A DNA stretch of 64,000 nt from Caldilineaceae bacterium (GCA_019637685.1 JAHBVF010000003.1:62001-126000); one strand, 5' to 3'. Counted from the stretch's first letter, positions 24,543 to 33,185 are shown. The notes: a model not told the origin generated them from the sequence alone. Numbers and translations are program-made.

Positions 24543-26891
24543 TCATCTTTTCCAGCGGCTAATTTCTTTGCGTATCGCCTTCCAACGCGCTGTCGCTCTT
24601 CTCGCCGCCAACGCACTGAACTGGCCCGTGGCGTAGCGGCTTTCGCTGACGGCCTGGGAAAGCCCCAGCACATTGCCGATGATGCGCCGTTGGCGTTCGG
24701 CCTCGTCCGCGGGGTGTTCGTTCAGATGCTCGGCCAACTCTCGGCCATATTCCAGTTCGGTTTCGGTCTGCGTCGGCCCCCGGCCCAGGCGTCGTCCCCA
24801 GGCGATCAATGCCACCCAGGGGTCGTCCGGGTCTCGCTTGTCCAGCCAGGAAAGCAGCGCCCAGAGCAGACCGATCACCGGCAGGAGCCAGAAGAGCATC
24901 TGCCAGTTCCAGCCGTCGGTGGCCACTTCGTCGATGATCCCCGGCTCCACCGGCGCGGGCACAAAGGGCCGGGATTCGATGCTGGGCAGACCGGTCCGTT
25001 GCAGCGCGGGGCGGCCCGCGGTCGGCTCAAAGGGAATCCAGCCCAGATCGGGAAAGTAGACCTCCGGCCAGGAGTGGGCCTCGGCTTCGGTGATCGTCCA
25101 TTCCCCGGTCTCCCAATCCCAGAAGGAAGAGATATAGCCCGTGGCAAAGCGGGTGGGCAGTCCGTTCAATCGGGCCAATGTGGCAAAGGCCGTGGCGTAA
25201 TAGTCGCAGTAGCCCCGGGCCAGATCGAAGAGGAAGAAGTCCGCCACATCCACGCCCTCTGGCGGGCCGGGCACGTCCAGATCGTAGGGATAGCCGCGCA
25301 GATAGCCTTCGATGGCCGCGGCAATATCGTAGGACGACGTGCGCCCCTCGGCCAATTCCGCGGCCAGTTGACGGGTGCGGTCGGTCACTGTATCGGGCAG
25401 GGCCAGATGGACGGCCAATTCCGGCGGCAGGGGGCGACCCTCTGACCAACTCTGCGTGTTCTGCAATGTCTGCTCGCTGACCGCGGGCACGGACGAAACC
25501 ACATCGTAGCGGGTGACTGGCGCGGCCTGCACCCACAGGGCCACCAGATCATCCGGCGAGCGGACCTGGACACTGTAATCGGTCAGCACAGCCTTCGGCT
25601 CGCCCGCAGCGTAGAGCAGCGCAGTCGGGGAACTGGTGGTGATGCGCTGGATCAGTTCCTTGCGTCCCTGGCGCGGGGTTTCCCCAGCCGCAACCGGCTG
25701 CCAATCGCTGTTGGCATCCTGCGGCTGGCGTTCCAGCGCGGGGGGATTCTCCCAGCCGCTGCCGTCGTAGATAGAGAAGGTGGCCTTGCGCAGATAGACC
25801 CGGGGTGGGACCACATCCGGCCCGCCGCTGCCGCCCTCGTTGGTGCTGACTTTCATCACCACAATCTGGGAGAGTTCCGCGCCGCCGTCCAAGAGAAAGC
25901 GGTTGGGCAGACCGCTGCCGATGCGCCCAAAGCGCAGACCGGAGCGCCGTTGCAATTCGGGGAACATCTGCTCACCCAAATCTTCCATAGGCTGGTAGAC
26001 CGGCTGCATCACTTCGTAGACCTGCCAGGCCAGCCAATTGACCGACACCGGCGGGATGAGCAGCCCGACCAGCAGCACCAATCCCACCAGCCCAAGGGAC
26101 ACCACTGTCCTGTCCAGAAGCAGGCCGGGGCTATAATCTATGCGCCGGGCCTGCCAGCTCGCTTCCAGGCTGCGGTGGTCCAGCCAGAAGTGCAGAATCA
26201 GGGCAACCGCCAGTCCCACAGCCATGGGCAAGCGCTCGCCAGAGCCGTAGAATTGAATTGTGCCCAGCAGCCACAGGGCGGGCAGGCTGCCCACCAGACC
26301 ATTGTGGGTGCGCAACAGCAGCCAGGCCGTAGCCGAGACCGCCAGCCAAATCACTGCGCCGACCAGCCACAGAAAGACCAGATCGTCCTGGTGCGCGCCG
26401 CCAGCCAGAATGCCCCGCTGCCATTCGCCAAAACGCCAGACCAGACTGAGCCAATCCGCGGCGATACCGTCGGCCACAGGCTGCCAATTGCCGCTGGCCA
26501 CGGCCTGTCGCAGCGCAGCCAGGCCGGGCAGCCAATCCACAATCACCTGTGTCAGCACTGCCAATCCCAGCAGCAGCCACCAAAAGAGAGCGAAGCCAGC
26601 GAAGAAGCCCGTAACAAATCTTCCCCGGCGCTTGCCCACCCGCGCCACAGCAGAATAGAGCAGCCAGACAACCAGCAGCGCCACCGGGCCGACCCATTCC
26701 AACGCCACCCCGCTGGAACGCATATTGATCCAGCGGGCACTACGCACGCCGGCCGCGGGCAGAAAGGCGAGAATCAGCCCGGCCACAAAGACACCCCAGC
26801 CCAGTGTCGGACGGAAACTCAGATCGATCCAGCCCATAAGGCGGGCAAACCAGTGGGGAGCCTCCCGCGCGTTCAGCGCACTCGCAGCCAT
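24543..26891 (-). CDS. Membrane transglutaminase-like protein (TgpA/DUF3488 family)
   Basis: 782 aa from ATG 26891, overlapping the stop of the DUF58 gene as ATGA. About six hydrophobic segments cover residues 20-250. An extracellular transglutaminase-like domain follows, with the Cys of RGYCDYYATAFATLARLNGLPTR split here as RGYCDYYA, the His of AEAHSWPEVYF and the Asp of FPDLGWIPFEPT. A further membrane helix (about LFWLLPVIGLLWALLSWL) and a cytoplasmic tail complete it. This is the TgpA layout. Such proteins are usually encoded with a DUF58 protein and a MoxR ATPase. The DUF58 partner is present and MoxR is not in the window. Confidence 0.85.
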   Translation of the reverse strand: MAASALNAREAPHWFARLMGWIDLSFRPTLGWGVFVAGLILAFLPAAGVRSARWINMRSSGVALEWVGPVALLVVWLLYSAVARVGKRRGRFVTGFFAGFALFWWLLLGLAVLTQVIVDWLPGLAALRQAVASGNWQPVADGIAADWLSLVWRFGEWQRGILAGGAHQDDLVFLWLVGAVIWLAVSATAWLLLRTHNGLVGSLPALWLLGTIQFYGSGERLPMAVGLAVALILHFWLDHRSLEASWQARRIDYSPGLLLDRTVVSLGLVGLVLLVGLLIPPVSVNWLAWQVYEVMQPVYQPMEDLGEQMFPELQRRSGLRFGRIGSGLPNRFLLDGGAELSQIVVMKVSTNEGGSGGPDVVPPRVYLRKATFSIYDGSGWENPPALERQPQDANSDWQPVAAGETPRQGRKELIQRITTSSPTALLYAAGEPKAVLTDYSVQVRSPDDLVALWVQAAPVTRYDVVSSVPAVSEQTLQNTQSWSEGRPLPPELAVHLALPDTVTDRTRQLAAELAEGRTSSYDIAAAIEGYLRGYPYDLDVPGPPEGVDVADFFLFDLARGYCDYYATAFATLARLNGLPTRFATGYISSFWDWETGEWTITEAEAHSWPEVYFPDLGWIPFEPTAGRPALQRTGLPSIESRPFVPAPVEPGIIDEVATDGWNWQMLFWLLPVIGLLWALLSWLDKRDPDDPWVALIAWGRRLGRGPTQTETELEYGRELAEHLNEHPADEAERQRRIIGNVLGLSQAVSESRYATGQFSALAARRATARWKAIRKEISRWKR

Positions 26892-28309
26892 CAGCCCACC
26901 TCCTCCTCCACTTCCTGCACCACCACACCGCCCGTGGGCGTTGTGCGCAAAACCGTGCGCCGCCGCCGATAGGTGAGGGATGCGCGCAGGGGTGTGCCTG
27001 CCTGCAAGAATTGGGCGGTGATTTCGTGGCGGGTCAACAGTTCCCCCAGCACGGCCTCCACCTGTTCCTCGCCCTCTTGCGCGTCCGCGGCCGCGGGCGT
27101 CACCAGCAGCGCGCTGCCCACCACACCTGCCCGGCGCAGATGGAGCAGTTCGGCCATCCACAGCGCCGACGTTTCCATCCCTTCGGCAGGCTCAGGACGG
27201 CGCAGGTCCGGGCTGATGACGACGACCGTTTGGCCCCGGCCCAGCAGGTCCCGGTTGTGGCGCAGAAGTGCGTCCAGAGGCGTGTCGCCGGTCTGGGCCG
27301 GGGCCAGCGCGGCCAGGATTTGCCAGAGATGGCCTTTGCCGGGCAAGGGCGGCACTGTAATGGAGAGGGGGCCGTCGGGTCCTGTGCCCGCGGCCAGCAG
27401 CCCGACTGCCCGCCGATCCCCGCCGGAGAGCAGTTCGGCGGTCAGGCTGGCAGCCAGGACAATAGAATATTCGAGTGTGCTGGTCGGTCCGCTGCCCCGG
27501 TGGGCTGCCCCGTTCAGGTCCAGCACAATCCACAGATCACCGCTGGGTTCGGCCTCCACTTCGCTCACCATCAGATCGCCCCGGTGCGCGGTGCTGGGCC
27601 AGTGGATACGGCGCAGGCTGTCGCCGGGCCGATAGCCCCGCACCACCGGCGAACGGTCATCCCCGCCCAGGGGACGGCGACGGCGATCCCGCCCCACCAG
27701 CGCGCCCCGGGGCAGTTCCATAGGCGGCAATTGGGCCACCCGGGGGTATACCAGCAGGGCTTCGCTGTTCCGTCCCTGCACCTCCACCCGAAAGAGACCA
27801 AAGGGATCGCCCGTTGAAAGGCGGTGGGGACCCAGGCGAAAGACGCCCCGCTGCTCGCAGGTGGCGTCGGCCCGCCAGGTATATTTTTGGTTGGCTCCAC
27901 AGCTGACCACTTGGCTGGGGTTGTAGCCAGGCAGCCGGGAGTCGTCATCAAATTCCAGCCAGATCAGCGGCAGCACCCCTTCGTTGTGCAGGACAAATTC
28001 TTCCTGCAAGGAATCGCCAGCCACCAACATTGTGCCCCGGCGGCGGCGTTCCAGGCGGATGGTCCCGACTTGGCGGCGCACCCAAATGTAGGCCGCGGCG
28101 TAGACGCCCAACAGCGTAATCACCAGCAGCACCCAAATCGGGCTGGGGTTGAGCAGATGGATCAGAATCAGCCAGGGGGAGAGGTAGAGAGGCCAGAGCA
28201 GCCGGGGCTGAATCTGCTGGTCCGGGGGCAGTTCCCGGTTGAGAAAACGGGTGATGGCACTCCGCACAGGTGCGCGGCGGGTGGGGGCAGGCAGGCGCTG
28301 ACGGGTCAT
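26891..28309 (-). CDS. DUF58 protein, partner of the transglutaminase-like membrane protein
   Basis: 472 aa from ATG 28309, with AGGAAC upstream. Two hydrophobic segments lie near residues 40-80 (LLWPLYLSPWLILIHLL, VLLVITLLGVYAAAYIWV). The DUF58 core reads VVRGYRPGDSLRRIHWPSTA followed by DLMVSEVE, leading into a VWA-like fold with LWIVLDLNG. DUF58 proteins are thought to act with MoxR AAA+ ATPases in assembling other proteins; that is family knowledge. Its last base pairs overlap the TgpA start, so the two are translated together. Confidence 0.85.
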   Translation of the reverse strand: MTRQRLPAPTRRAPVRSAITRFLNRELPPDQQIQPRLLWPLYLSPWLILIHLLNPSPIWVLLVITLLGVYAAAYIWVRRQVGTIRLERRRRGTMLVAGDSLQEEFVLHNEGVLPLIWLEFDDDSRLPGYNPSQVVSCGANQKYTWRADATCEQRGVFRLGPHRLSTGDPFGLFRVEVQGRNSEALLVYPRVAQLPPMELPRGALVGRDRRRRPLGGDDRSPVVRGYRPGDSLRRIHWPSTAHRGDLMVSEVEAEPSGDLWIVLDLNGAAHRGSGPTSTLEYSIVLAASLTAELLSGGDRRAVGLLAAGTGPDGPLSITVPPLPGKGHLWQILAALAPAQTGDTPLDALLRHNRDLLGRGQTVVVISPDLRRPEPAEGMETSALWMAELLHLRRAGVVGSALLVTPAAADAQEGEEQVEAVLGELLTRHEITAQFLQAGTPLRASLTYRRRRTVLRTTPTGGVVVQEVEEEVG

Positions 28310-28394
28310 GGATTGGAAGTTCCTGAGCTTTTGTGCCACAATAGCGCGGTTCAGACGCGCGGTTATTCTACCACACACGAATCGTGAACTGTAG

Positions 28395-28456
28395 GTTGGG
28401 TTCTCGCCGCCCGAAAATCACCGAACGCCCCGACGCGTGGGCGGCAAGAACCCAAC
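28395..28456. repeat. Inverted repeat of the GTTGGGTTCT type
   Basis: Arms GTTGGGTTCTCGCCGCCC (28395-28412) and 28439-28456 pair at 17 of 18 positions. Together with the next two hairpins it fills the 405-base gap between the DUF58 gene and the PyrK-like gene; no gene was found there. Confidence 0.8.
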
Positions 28457-28473
28457 ACACTCGTCACTGTTGG

Positions 28474-28530
28474 GTGAATGTCTGTGTTGCTGGTGGGGCA
28501 TTCGATCAAATTCGGCGGCATTCACCCCAC
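28474..28530. repeat. Inverted repeat GGGTGAATG/CATTCACCC
   Basis: A short inverted repeat with GGGTGAATG on the left and CATTCACCCCACC on the right, between the GTTGGGTT hairpin and the CGCGG hairpin. Confidence 0.6.
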
Positions 28531-28561
28531 CTACAAAACCGCGAAAAGTCTACCGACCCAG

Positions 28562-28655
28562 CGCGGAGACGCGGGGAACGCGGCGTTTCGCGGGGGTTTT
28601 CTCCTGAATCTCTCCGTGAAACGCCGCGCACGCTGCGCCTCCGCGGTGAAATTAA
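28562..28655. repeat. GC-rich hairpin of CGCGGCGTTTC arms with stuttered GCGGAGACGCGG
   Basis: CGCGGCGTTTCGCGG (about 28579-28593) pairs at 14 of 15 positions with a complement near 28614-28628. An outer CGCGGAG/CTCCGCG pair extends it. It lies about 60 bases before the next gene. Confidence 0.7.
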
Positions 28656-28714
28656 CCTTTCGCAGTGGAGTCACCATCGATTACCGTTGACTTAAAACGC
28701 TCATCCCAAACCCT

Positions 28715-29548
28715 ATGTCTACACCGACTCCCCTTCCCATCGGCCTCACCGCCCACATCGCCGGACCCGTGCGCTGGGTTGCGGGCGCGCCCTGTCTGCC
28801 GCTAATTTTGCCGGAGGGCAGCGCGTCGCGGGAAGGGCCGATAGCCGGGCGCTATTTCCTGGCCCGCTGCGCCGAGGAAGTGGACGGCGAGCGCACGGAC
28901 TGGAGCCTCTATCTGCGCCGCCCGCTCTACGCAGTGCAGCAGCGCACACAGGAAACGGGGGACGAGTGGCTGCTCCATCTGCCGCCGGACGAAGACCCCG
29001 GTCACGCCTGGCTGCGGCGTCGGGCAGAAGGGGTGGCGGTCCATCTGCTCGGTCCCTTCGGCAACGGTTTTGCCCTGCCCGACAGCGGACGCAATCTGCT
29101 GTTGCTGGTCGACCTGACCGCCAACCCCGGCTGGCTGGCCCTGCTACTGGCCCTGCTGGAACCGATGCTGGACCGGGGCGGGCGGGTGACGCTGCTCCTG
29201 CGCCTCGACGGGTCCCTGGACGAGGCCGTACTCTCCCATCTGCCCATCGCTGTGGAGATCCACACCGCGCCCGACGAGGCCGCCTGGACGCAGGCGTTGA
29301 CAACGGCCATCCCCTGGGCAGACCAGATTTGCGCGGGGGTGGGCCGGGAACGCTATACGGCCCTGGCCCAGGCCATTCAGGCCAAACGTTTCCGGCTGGA
29401 AGAGGGCTTCTGCCAGGTGCTCGTCCAGGCCGATATTCTGTGTGGGGTGGGCGCGTGCCTGGCCTGTGTCATCCCCACGGCCAATGGCGGCATCACCCGT
29501 GCCTGCACCCACGGCCCGGTTTTTGATCTGACGCGGCTGGCCCAGTAA
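28715..29548 (+). CDS. Diverged PyrK-like iron-sulfur electron-transfer protein
   Basis: 277 aa. The C-terminus has the [2Fe-2S] pattern of PyrK, the electron-transfer subunit of dihydroorotate dehydrogenase: CGVGACLACVIPTANGG followed by ACTHGPVFDL, four cysteines at the expected spacing. The flavin-binding barrel at the N-terminus is weakly recognisable and the GGG(x)G nucleotide motif is replaced by NLLLLVDLTAN, so NAD binding may be lost. A second, canonical PyrK-like gene follows 800 bases later. No pyrD is present in the window. Its electron partner is therefore uncertain. Confidence 0.7.
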   Translation: MSTPTPLPIGLTAHIAGPVRWVAGAPCLPLILPEGSASREGPIAGRYFLARCAEEVDGERTDWSLYLRRPLYAVQQRTQETGDEWLLHLPPDEDPGHAWLRRRAEGVAVHLLGPFGNGFALPDSGRNLLLLVDLTANPGWLALLLALLEPMLDRGGRVTLLLRLDGSLDEAVLSHLPIAVEIHTAPDEAAWTQALTTAIPWADQICAGVGRERYTALAQAIQAKRFRLEEGFCQVLVQADILCGVGACLACVIPTANGGITRACTHGPVFDLTRLAQ

Positions 29549-29600
29549 TGCGAACTGTTAATTCGCAGAGCGCAAGCCGACAGCTTGCACTACAAATCCT
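29549..29600. other. Short intergenic stretch with two small hairpins
   Basis: TGCGAA/TTCGCA and GCAAGC/GCTTGC (29572-29577 with 29583-29588) inverted repeats lie between the PyrK-like gene and the methyltransferase gene. Their role is unclear. Confidence 0.4.
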
Positions 29601-30338
29601 ATGACTCAACGAAACGCCTGGAATCAGGCATCTGACGCTTTCAATTCGCTGCACGAAGACGATCGCCCGGCTATCACAGCGGCGACGCGGGAGATAAACG
29701 CGCGGCTCGGATCGGTGGCTGGATTGGATGTGCTGGAAATCGGCTGCGGAGATGCGCGCAATTGTGTAGAGCTGGCGCGGCGGGGTGCACGGGTGACGGG
29801 TGTTGACATCAGCGATGCACAGATTGGCCTGGCCCAGCAACGGGTAGACGCAGCCGGTCTATCCGTGGGTCTGCTGCGCGCGGATGCCGTGGACCTCTCC
29901 CCCCTGTCCGACGGCAGTTTCGACGTAATCCTGGCGATTTACGCTTTTCAATATGTGGCGGAGATGGCCGCTTGTCTGGCCGAATGTGCCCGGCTGCTGC
30001 GCCCCGGCGCGCGGCTGATCTTCGCCCAGGACCATCCCATCCGCGCCTGTTTCTGGGATGAGGAGATGCAGGAGGAATCGGTGCTGCCCGCGCGCAGCTA
30101 TTTCGAGAGCGCGCCCCTGCACTGGTCATTTGTGGGTACAGACGCGGCCATGACTTCCCATCACCGCACGCTGGGGTGGTGGTTCTCTTCGCTACGCGAA
30201 ATAGGATTTACAGTGACACATTTGCGGGAACTGCCCCTGCCCGACGGCTGGGCCGACGACCCGGATGTGGACGAATATACCAGAGATATTGCCCGATTTT
30301 TACCTCAGGTGATGGTTATCGAAGCAGCCAAAAGATAA
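29601..30338 (+). CDS. Class I SAM-dependent methyltransferase
   Basis: 245 aa. Rossmann-type methyltransferase with motif I VLEIGCGDARN (about 44-54), VTGVDIS with the Asp that binds the SAM ribose, LLRADAVDL and FDVILAIYAFQYV (motif IV), then LLRPGARLIFAQDHP. It belongs to the broad Methyltransf_11/25 group. The acceptor cannot be predicted. It sits between two PyrK-like genes and 12 bases before the second, so it may be cotranscribed with it. Confidence 0.8.
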   Translation: MTQRNAWNQASDAFNSLHEDDRPAITAATREINARLGSVAGLDVLEIGCGDARNCVELARRGARVTGVDISDAQIGLAQQRVDAAGLSVGLLRADAVDLSPLSDGSFDVILAIYAFQYVAEMAACLAECARLLRPGARLIFAQDHPIRACFWDEEMQEESVLPARSYFESAPLHWSFVGTDAAMTSHHRTLGWWFSSLREIGFTVTHLRELPLPDGWADDPDVDEYTRDIARFLPQVMVIEAAKR

Positions 30339-30350
30339 TGGGATTATGAA

Positions 30351-31139
30351 ATGATGGAAACCGTCCACGCAACTCGCAACTCACAACTCGCAACTCACAA
30401 TTCGCAATTCGCCCTCCCCCAGCGGGTGCGCATTCTCGATATTCAGACCGACAACTACCGCACGAAAACCTTCGTCCTCGACGCGGCCCTGGACGCCTAT
30501 CCCGGCCAGTTTGTCATGGCCTGGCTGCCCCGTTTCGACGAGAAGCCCTTCTCCCTGGTCAACGCCGACCCGGTGACGCTGATGATTACCGCGGTTGGCC
30601 CCTTCAGCCGGCTGATGCACGAGAAGCAGCCGGGGGATTCTGTCTGGCTGCGCGGTCCCTTTGGCACGGGCTATGGGATAGACGGACAGGGCAAACGGCT
30701 GGCACTGGTGGGCGGCGGCTACGGGGTTGCGCCGCTGCATTGGCTGGCCCGAACCCAATTGGGTGTGGCCGCGTCGGTGACCGCGGTCATCGGCGCGGCC
30801 AGGGGGGAGGATATTCTGTATGCAGAGCGATTTGCAGACTTGAGCGGTGTGGAAACGGTTGTCACGACGGAGGACGGCAGCCAGGGCATCCACGGGCGGG
30901 TGACCGACGCGCTCACGCCCCTGCTGACAACGGGCCAAATCGACGCCATCTGCGCCTGCGGTCCCCACGGGATGCTGGCCGCTCTGGAGAAATTGGGCCA
31001 GGCCCACGGCGTCGAGACCCAACTTTCCTGGGAAGCCTATATGCGTTGCGGCATCGGCATCTGCGGCGCGTGCGAACACGAGGGCAAAGTGCTGTGTATG
31101 GATGGGCCGGTTTTGAAGAAAGTGAACGGTGAGCAGTAA
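30351..31139 (+). CDS. PyrK-like dihydroorotate dehydrogenase electron-transfer subunit
   Basis: 262 aa. An FAD-binding barrel (about 25-110, with FSLVNADPVTLM) is followed by an NAD-binding part (GGGYGVAPLHWLA) and a C-terminal [2Fe-2S] site, MRCGIGICGACEHEG and LCMDGPVL. In the known complex it passes electrons from dihydroorotate through FAD and Fe-S to NAD+. The first 19 residues, including NSQLATHNSQF, are encoded by a CAACTCGCAACTCACA stutter repeat at 30368-30413 and are not part of the family. The true start may be downstream, or the repeat was added to the gene. The C-terminal VNGEQ also comes from repeat-like DNA. Confidence 0.75.
   Translation: MMETVHATRNSQLATHNSQFALPQRVRILDIQTDNYRTKTFVLDAALDAYPGQFVMAWLPRFDEKPFSLVNADPVTLMITAVGPFSRLMHEKQPGDSVWLRGPFGTGYGIDGQGKRLALVGGGYGVAPLHWLARTQLGVAASVTAVIGAARGEDILYAERFADLSGVETVVTTEDGSQGIHGRVTDALTPLLTTGQIDAICACGPHGMLAALEKLGQAHGVETQLSWEAYMRCGIGICGACEHEGKVLCMDGPVLKKVNGEQ
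30368..30413 (+). repeat. CGCAACTCGCAACTCACA stutter inside the pyrK-like gene start
   Basis: About six imperfect 7-8-base units (CGCAACT, CACAACT, CACAATT, CGCAATT) in a row. They encode the non-homologous N-terminal extension of the PyrK-like protein. Confidence 0.8.
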
Positions 31140-31150
31140 ACAGTTGTCAG

Positions 31151-31234
31151 TACAGCGTCAACAAAGTTTTTTGTAGAAGTTCGACTTTTCAGAAAAGTCG
31201 AACTTCTGTAGTCGAATAACTTTGTTTACAGCGT
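31151..31234. mobile_element. Miniature inverted-repeat element with 8-bp direct repeats
   Basis: Outer arms AACAAAGTT (31160-31168) and AACTTTGTT (31218-31226) enclose a 33-base palindrome (31175-31207, AGAAGTTCGACTTTTC, one A, exact complement). The unit is bounded by TACAGCGT at 31151-31158 and again at 31227-31234, the form of a target-site duplication. The DNA around it is itself stutter-type (CAGTAAACAGTTGTCAGT). It encodes nothing. Confidence 0.75.
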
Positions 31235-31276
31235 TATCAGTGGCGCGTACGTTAGCAATTGATGACTTTTCACTGA

Positions 31277-32272
31277 TTACTTCGCCAACGGTAATGGCTT
31301 CAATTCCCCGGCAGCGGGCAGGCCGAATCCTGCGCTGGCGCTGCGAACGCCATCCAACACAGCCGCGGCAACCACCTGGGCAGAGATTGCGCCGAGCAGA
31401 CTGAGTTCGTAGGGGATGTCCAGGCGGCCCGTGCCCAGGGCGAAGAGACAGTCGCCGTCGTACATTGTGTGGGCCGGACGGGTGGTGCGGGTGATGCCAG
31501 CCTGGGCCATTTGGGCGAGCTTTGTGGCCTGGGCTTTGGTCAGAGGCAGATTGGTGGCAACGACGCCGATGGATGTGTTTTCCCGCACAGGCGGGCGACG
31601 AAAGAGGAATGAGTCGAAACGGCTGGTCAGGCTGGCCAGGGCATCGGCCAGTTGACCGCTTTCCGGGTCCCGCGCCCCGGCGATAATCTGGGCGCTGGTG
31701 GGGTCCACAATATCGCCGATGGCGTTGACAGCCACCAGCGCGGCCACAACCGCGCCCCCGGGCAGTGTGACCGACGCCTGCCCCAGCCCGCCCCGGCTGG
31801 CATTGGCAAAGCCGAGGAGTTTGCCCACTGTGCAGCCTGTGCCCGCGCCGATATTGCCCCGGCTGGTGTCCCTGGCGCTGGCTGTTTGACAGGTCGCGTA
31901 GGCGTCGGCTTCCGTGGGATAGACCGCCGAGCCGTTGAAACCCAAATCGTAGAGAATGGCGGAGGAGACAATCGGCACGCGAGCCGCGGCAGTGGGCCAG
32001 CCGTAGCCATTTTCGGCCAGCCAGCGCACCGCGCCGTGGGCCGCGCCCAGCCCATAGGCCGAGCCGCCGCTCAGGACAATCCCGTGTACCCGGTCCACGC
32101 CGGTGATGGGATCGAGCAGATCGGTCTCCCGCGTCCCCGGCGATGACCCCCGTACATCCACCCCGCCACAGGCCCCGTCCGGCGTCAGCACAACCGTACA
32201 GCCCGTGCCATTGGCCCCGTCGGTCCAGTGGCCCACCAGAACACCCGCGATATCAGTCAGGGAATTATCCAC
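31277..32272 (-). CDS. P1-family peptidase (DmpA/BapA-type aminopeptidase/esterase)
   Basis: 331 aa from GTG 32272, with AGAGGG close upstream. The family is made as a precursor that cuts itself before a Ser or Thr that becomes the N-terminal nucleophile. The likely processing region is RENTSIGVVATN (about residue 230-241). Other conserved parts are VRGSSPGTRETDLLDP, GIVLSGGSAYGLGAA and the C-terminal DGDCLFALGTG. Substrates in known members are N-terminal D- or beta-amino acids, or peptides. The gene follows sufE by nine bases and is probably in the same transcript. Confidence 0.85.
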   Translation of the reverse strand: MDNSLTDIAGVLVGHWTDGANGTGCTVVLTPDGACGGVDVRGSSPGTRETDLLDPITGVDRVHGIVLSGGSAYGLGAAHGAVRWLAENGYGWPTAAARVPIVSSAILYDLGFNGSAVYPTEADAYATCQTASARDTSRGNIGAGTGCTVGKLLGFANASRGGLGQASVTLPGGAVVAALVAVNAIGDIVDPTSAQIIAGARDPESGQLADALASLTSRFDSFLFRRPPVRENTSIGVVATNLPLTKAQATKLAQMAQAGITRTTRPAHTMYDGDCLFALGTGRLDIPYELSLLGAISAQVVAAAVLDGVRSASAGFGLPAAGELKPLPLAK

Positions 32273-32281
32273 GTGTCCCTC

Positions 32282-32752
32282 TCACTCGTTCCCCTCACCC
32301 AGGGCTGCCACTACCTGCCGTTTCAAATAGCTCATCAGCGCGTGGAGTCCCCGCAGGCGCTGGTGGCTGATGGCTTCGTGCAGGCCAAGCAGATAGTGGA
32401 TATCCTCCGGCGTTTGCAAGACCGCGTCAGGCGACACACCGTCCAGCCCTTCGGCCACAATCGCGGCATAGCCCCGCACAGTCGGCGATTCCCGCGGCAC
32501 GTCAATATAAAAGTGGACCCCGCCATCCACAATTTCGGTGAAGACGAAGACAGGCGTCTGGCATTCGTGGACCTGCTCCATCTCGTCCCGGCGAGACTGA
32601 AGCCGTTCCGGGAGATCGGGCATCCCCATGGCAAAATCGAGAAGATACTCCAGCCGGTCCGCGGGTTCCGCTGCCTGAAAATCCTCCACAATTTCGGCCA
32701 GGGCCGGGGGCAGGGCGGCCAGTTTCTCTTCTGTGGTCATTTCTGTGCTCAT
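32282..32752 (-). CDS. sufE: SufE-family sulfur acceptor
   Basis: 156 aa from ATG 32752, with GGAGGAAG nine bases upstream. SufE accepts persulfide sulfur from a cysteine desulfurase and stimulates Fe-S cluster assembly. The sulfur-accepting Cys is in [11 protein letters not shown] (about residue 66), in place of the usual GCQS form. Other family features are [12 protein letters not shown] and the C-terminal [12 protein letters not shown] helix. No desulfurase gene is beside it; the class V PLP enzyme at 4525-5727 is far away and of a different subgroup. Confidence 0.85.
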   Translation of the reverse strand: MSTEMTTEEKLAALPPALAEIVEDFQAAEPADRLEYLLDFAMGMPDLPERLQSRRDEMEQVHECQTPVFVFTEIVDGGVHFYIDVPRESPTVRGYAAIVAEGLDGVSPDAVLQTPEDIHYLLGLHEAISHQRLRGLHALMSYLKRQVVAALGEGNE

Positions 32753-32811
32753 ACGGGAAGCTTCCTCCGGTCTTCGTTTCGCTGGGTAAATAATCTGCTG
32801 TCTAAACAAAA

Positions 32812-32843
32812 GGTGACTGTCGCCAAAAGCAGCGACAGTCACC
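32812..32843 (-). terminator. Rho-independent terminator of the 66-aa gene
   Basis: GGTGACTGTCGC (32812-32823) and its exact complement (32832-32843) form a 12-bp stem with an 8-base loop. On the minus strand it is followed by TTTTGTTT. It lies about 30 bases after the stop of the small conserved gene. Confidence 0.85.
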
Positions 32844-32873
32844 GATCATACGATCCTGGGAACGACGGTAGAT

Positions 32874-33074
32874 TTACTTGTCGCGCTTGAGGACAGGCAA
32901 GCCGTTCTTGCTTTCGGAAACCAAATAGCCTGCGGGCACGGCATCCAAAGAGCCTTCGTCCTTCACCTCTTTGGCAAAGAAATAGAGGGTCTGCTTGGCG
33001 CCATTGCGCAGGGTCGTGTCCTTGGAATGCAAGAAGTAGGTGCGGCCCTTGGAATTAGTGTACGAGAATGCCAT
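32874..33074 (-). CDS. Small conserved protein of unknown function (66 aa)
   Basis: 66 aa. ATG 33074 with AAGGAAC at good spacing; the longer frame to 33374 is repeat DNA. The sequence is basic and has FSYTNSKGRTYFLHSKD, QTLYFFAKEVK and a KNGLPVLKRDK tail. Similar short proteins recur in GC-rich bacteria as hypothetical proteins; I recognise the pattern but no function. It has its own terminator, and the upstream DNA carries 12-bp tandem repeats. No membrane segment or metal site is visible. Confidence 0.7.
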   Translation of the reverse strand: MAFSYTNSKGRTYFLHSKDTTLRNGAKQTLYFFAKEVKDEGSLDAVPAGYLVSESKNGLPVLKRDK

Positions 33075-33185
33075 AATACTGTTCCTTTCTACTGAACGAT
33101 ACGTTCTTTCCATTACGTTTAACAAGCACCCGCTGTGTACTACCTGCGGGATGCGGTAAAAACCGACTGATTGCACCGCACGATG

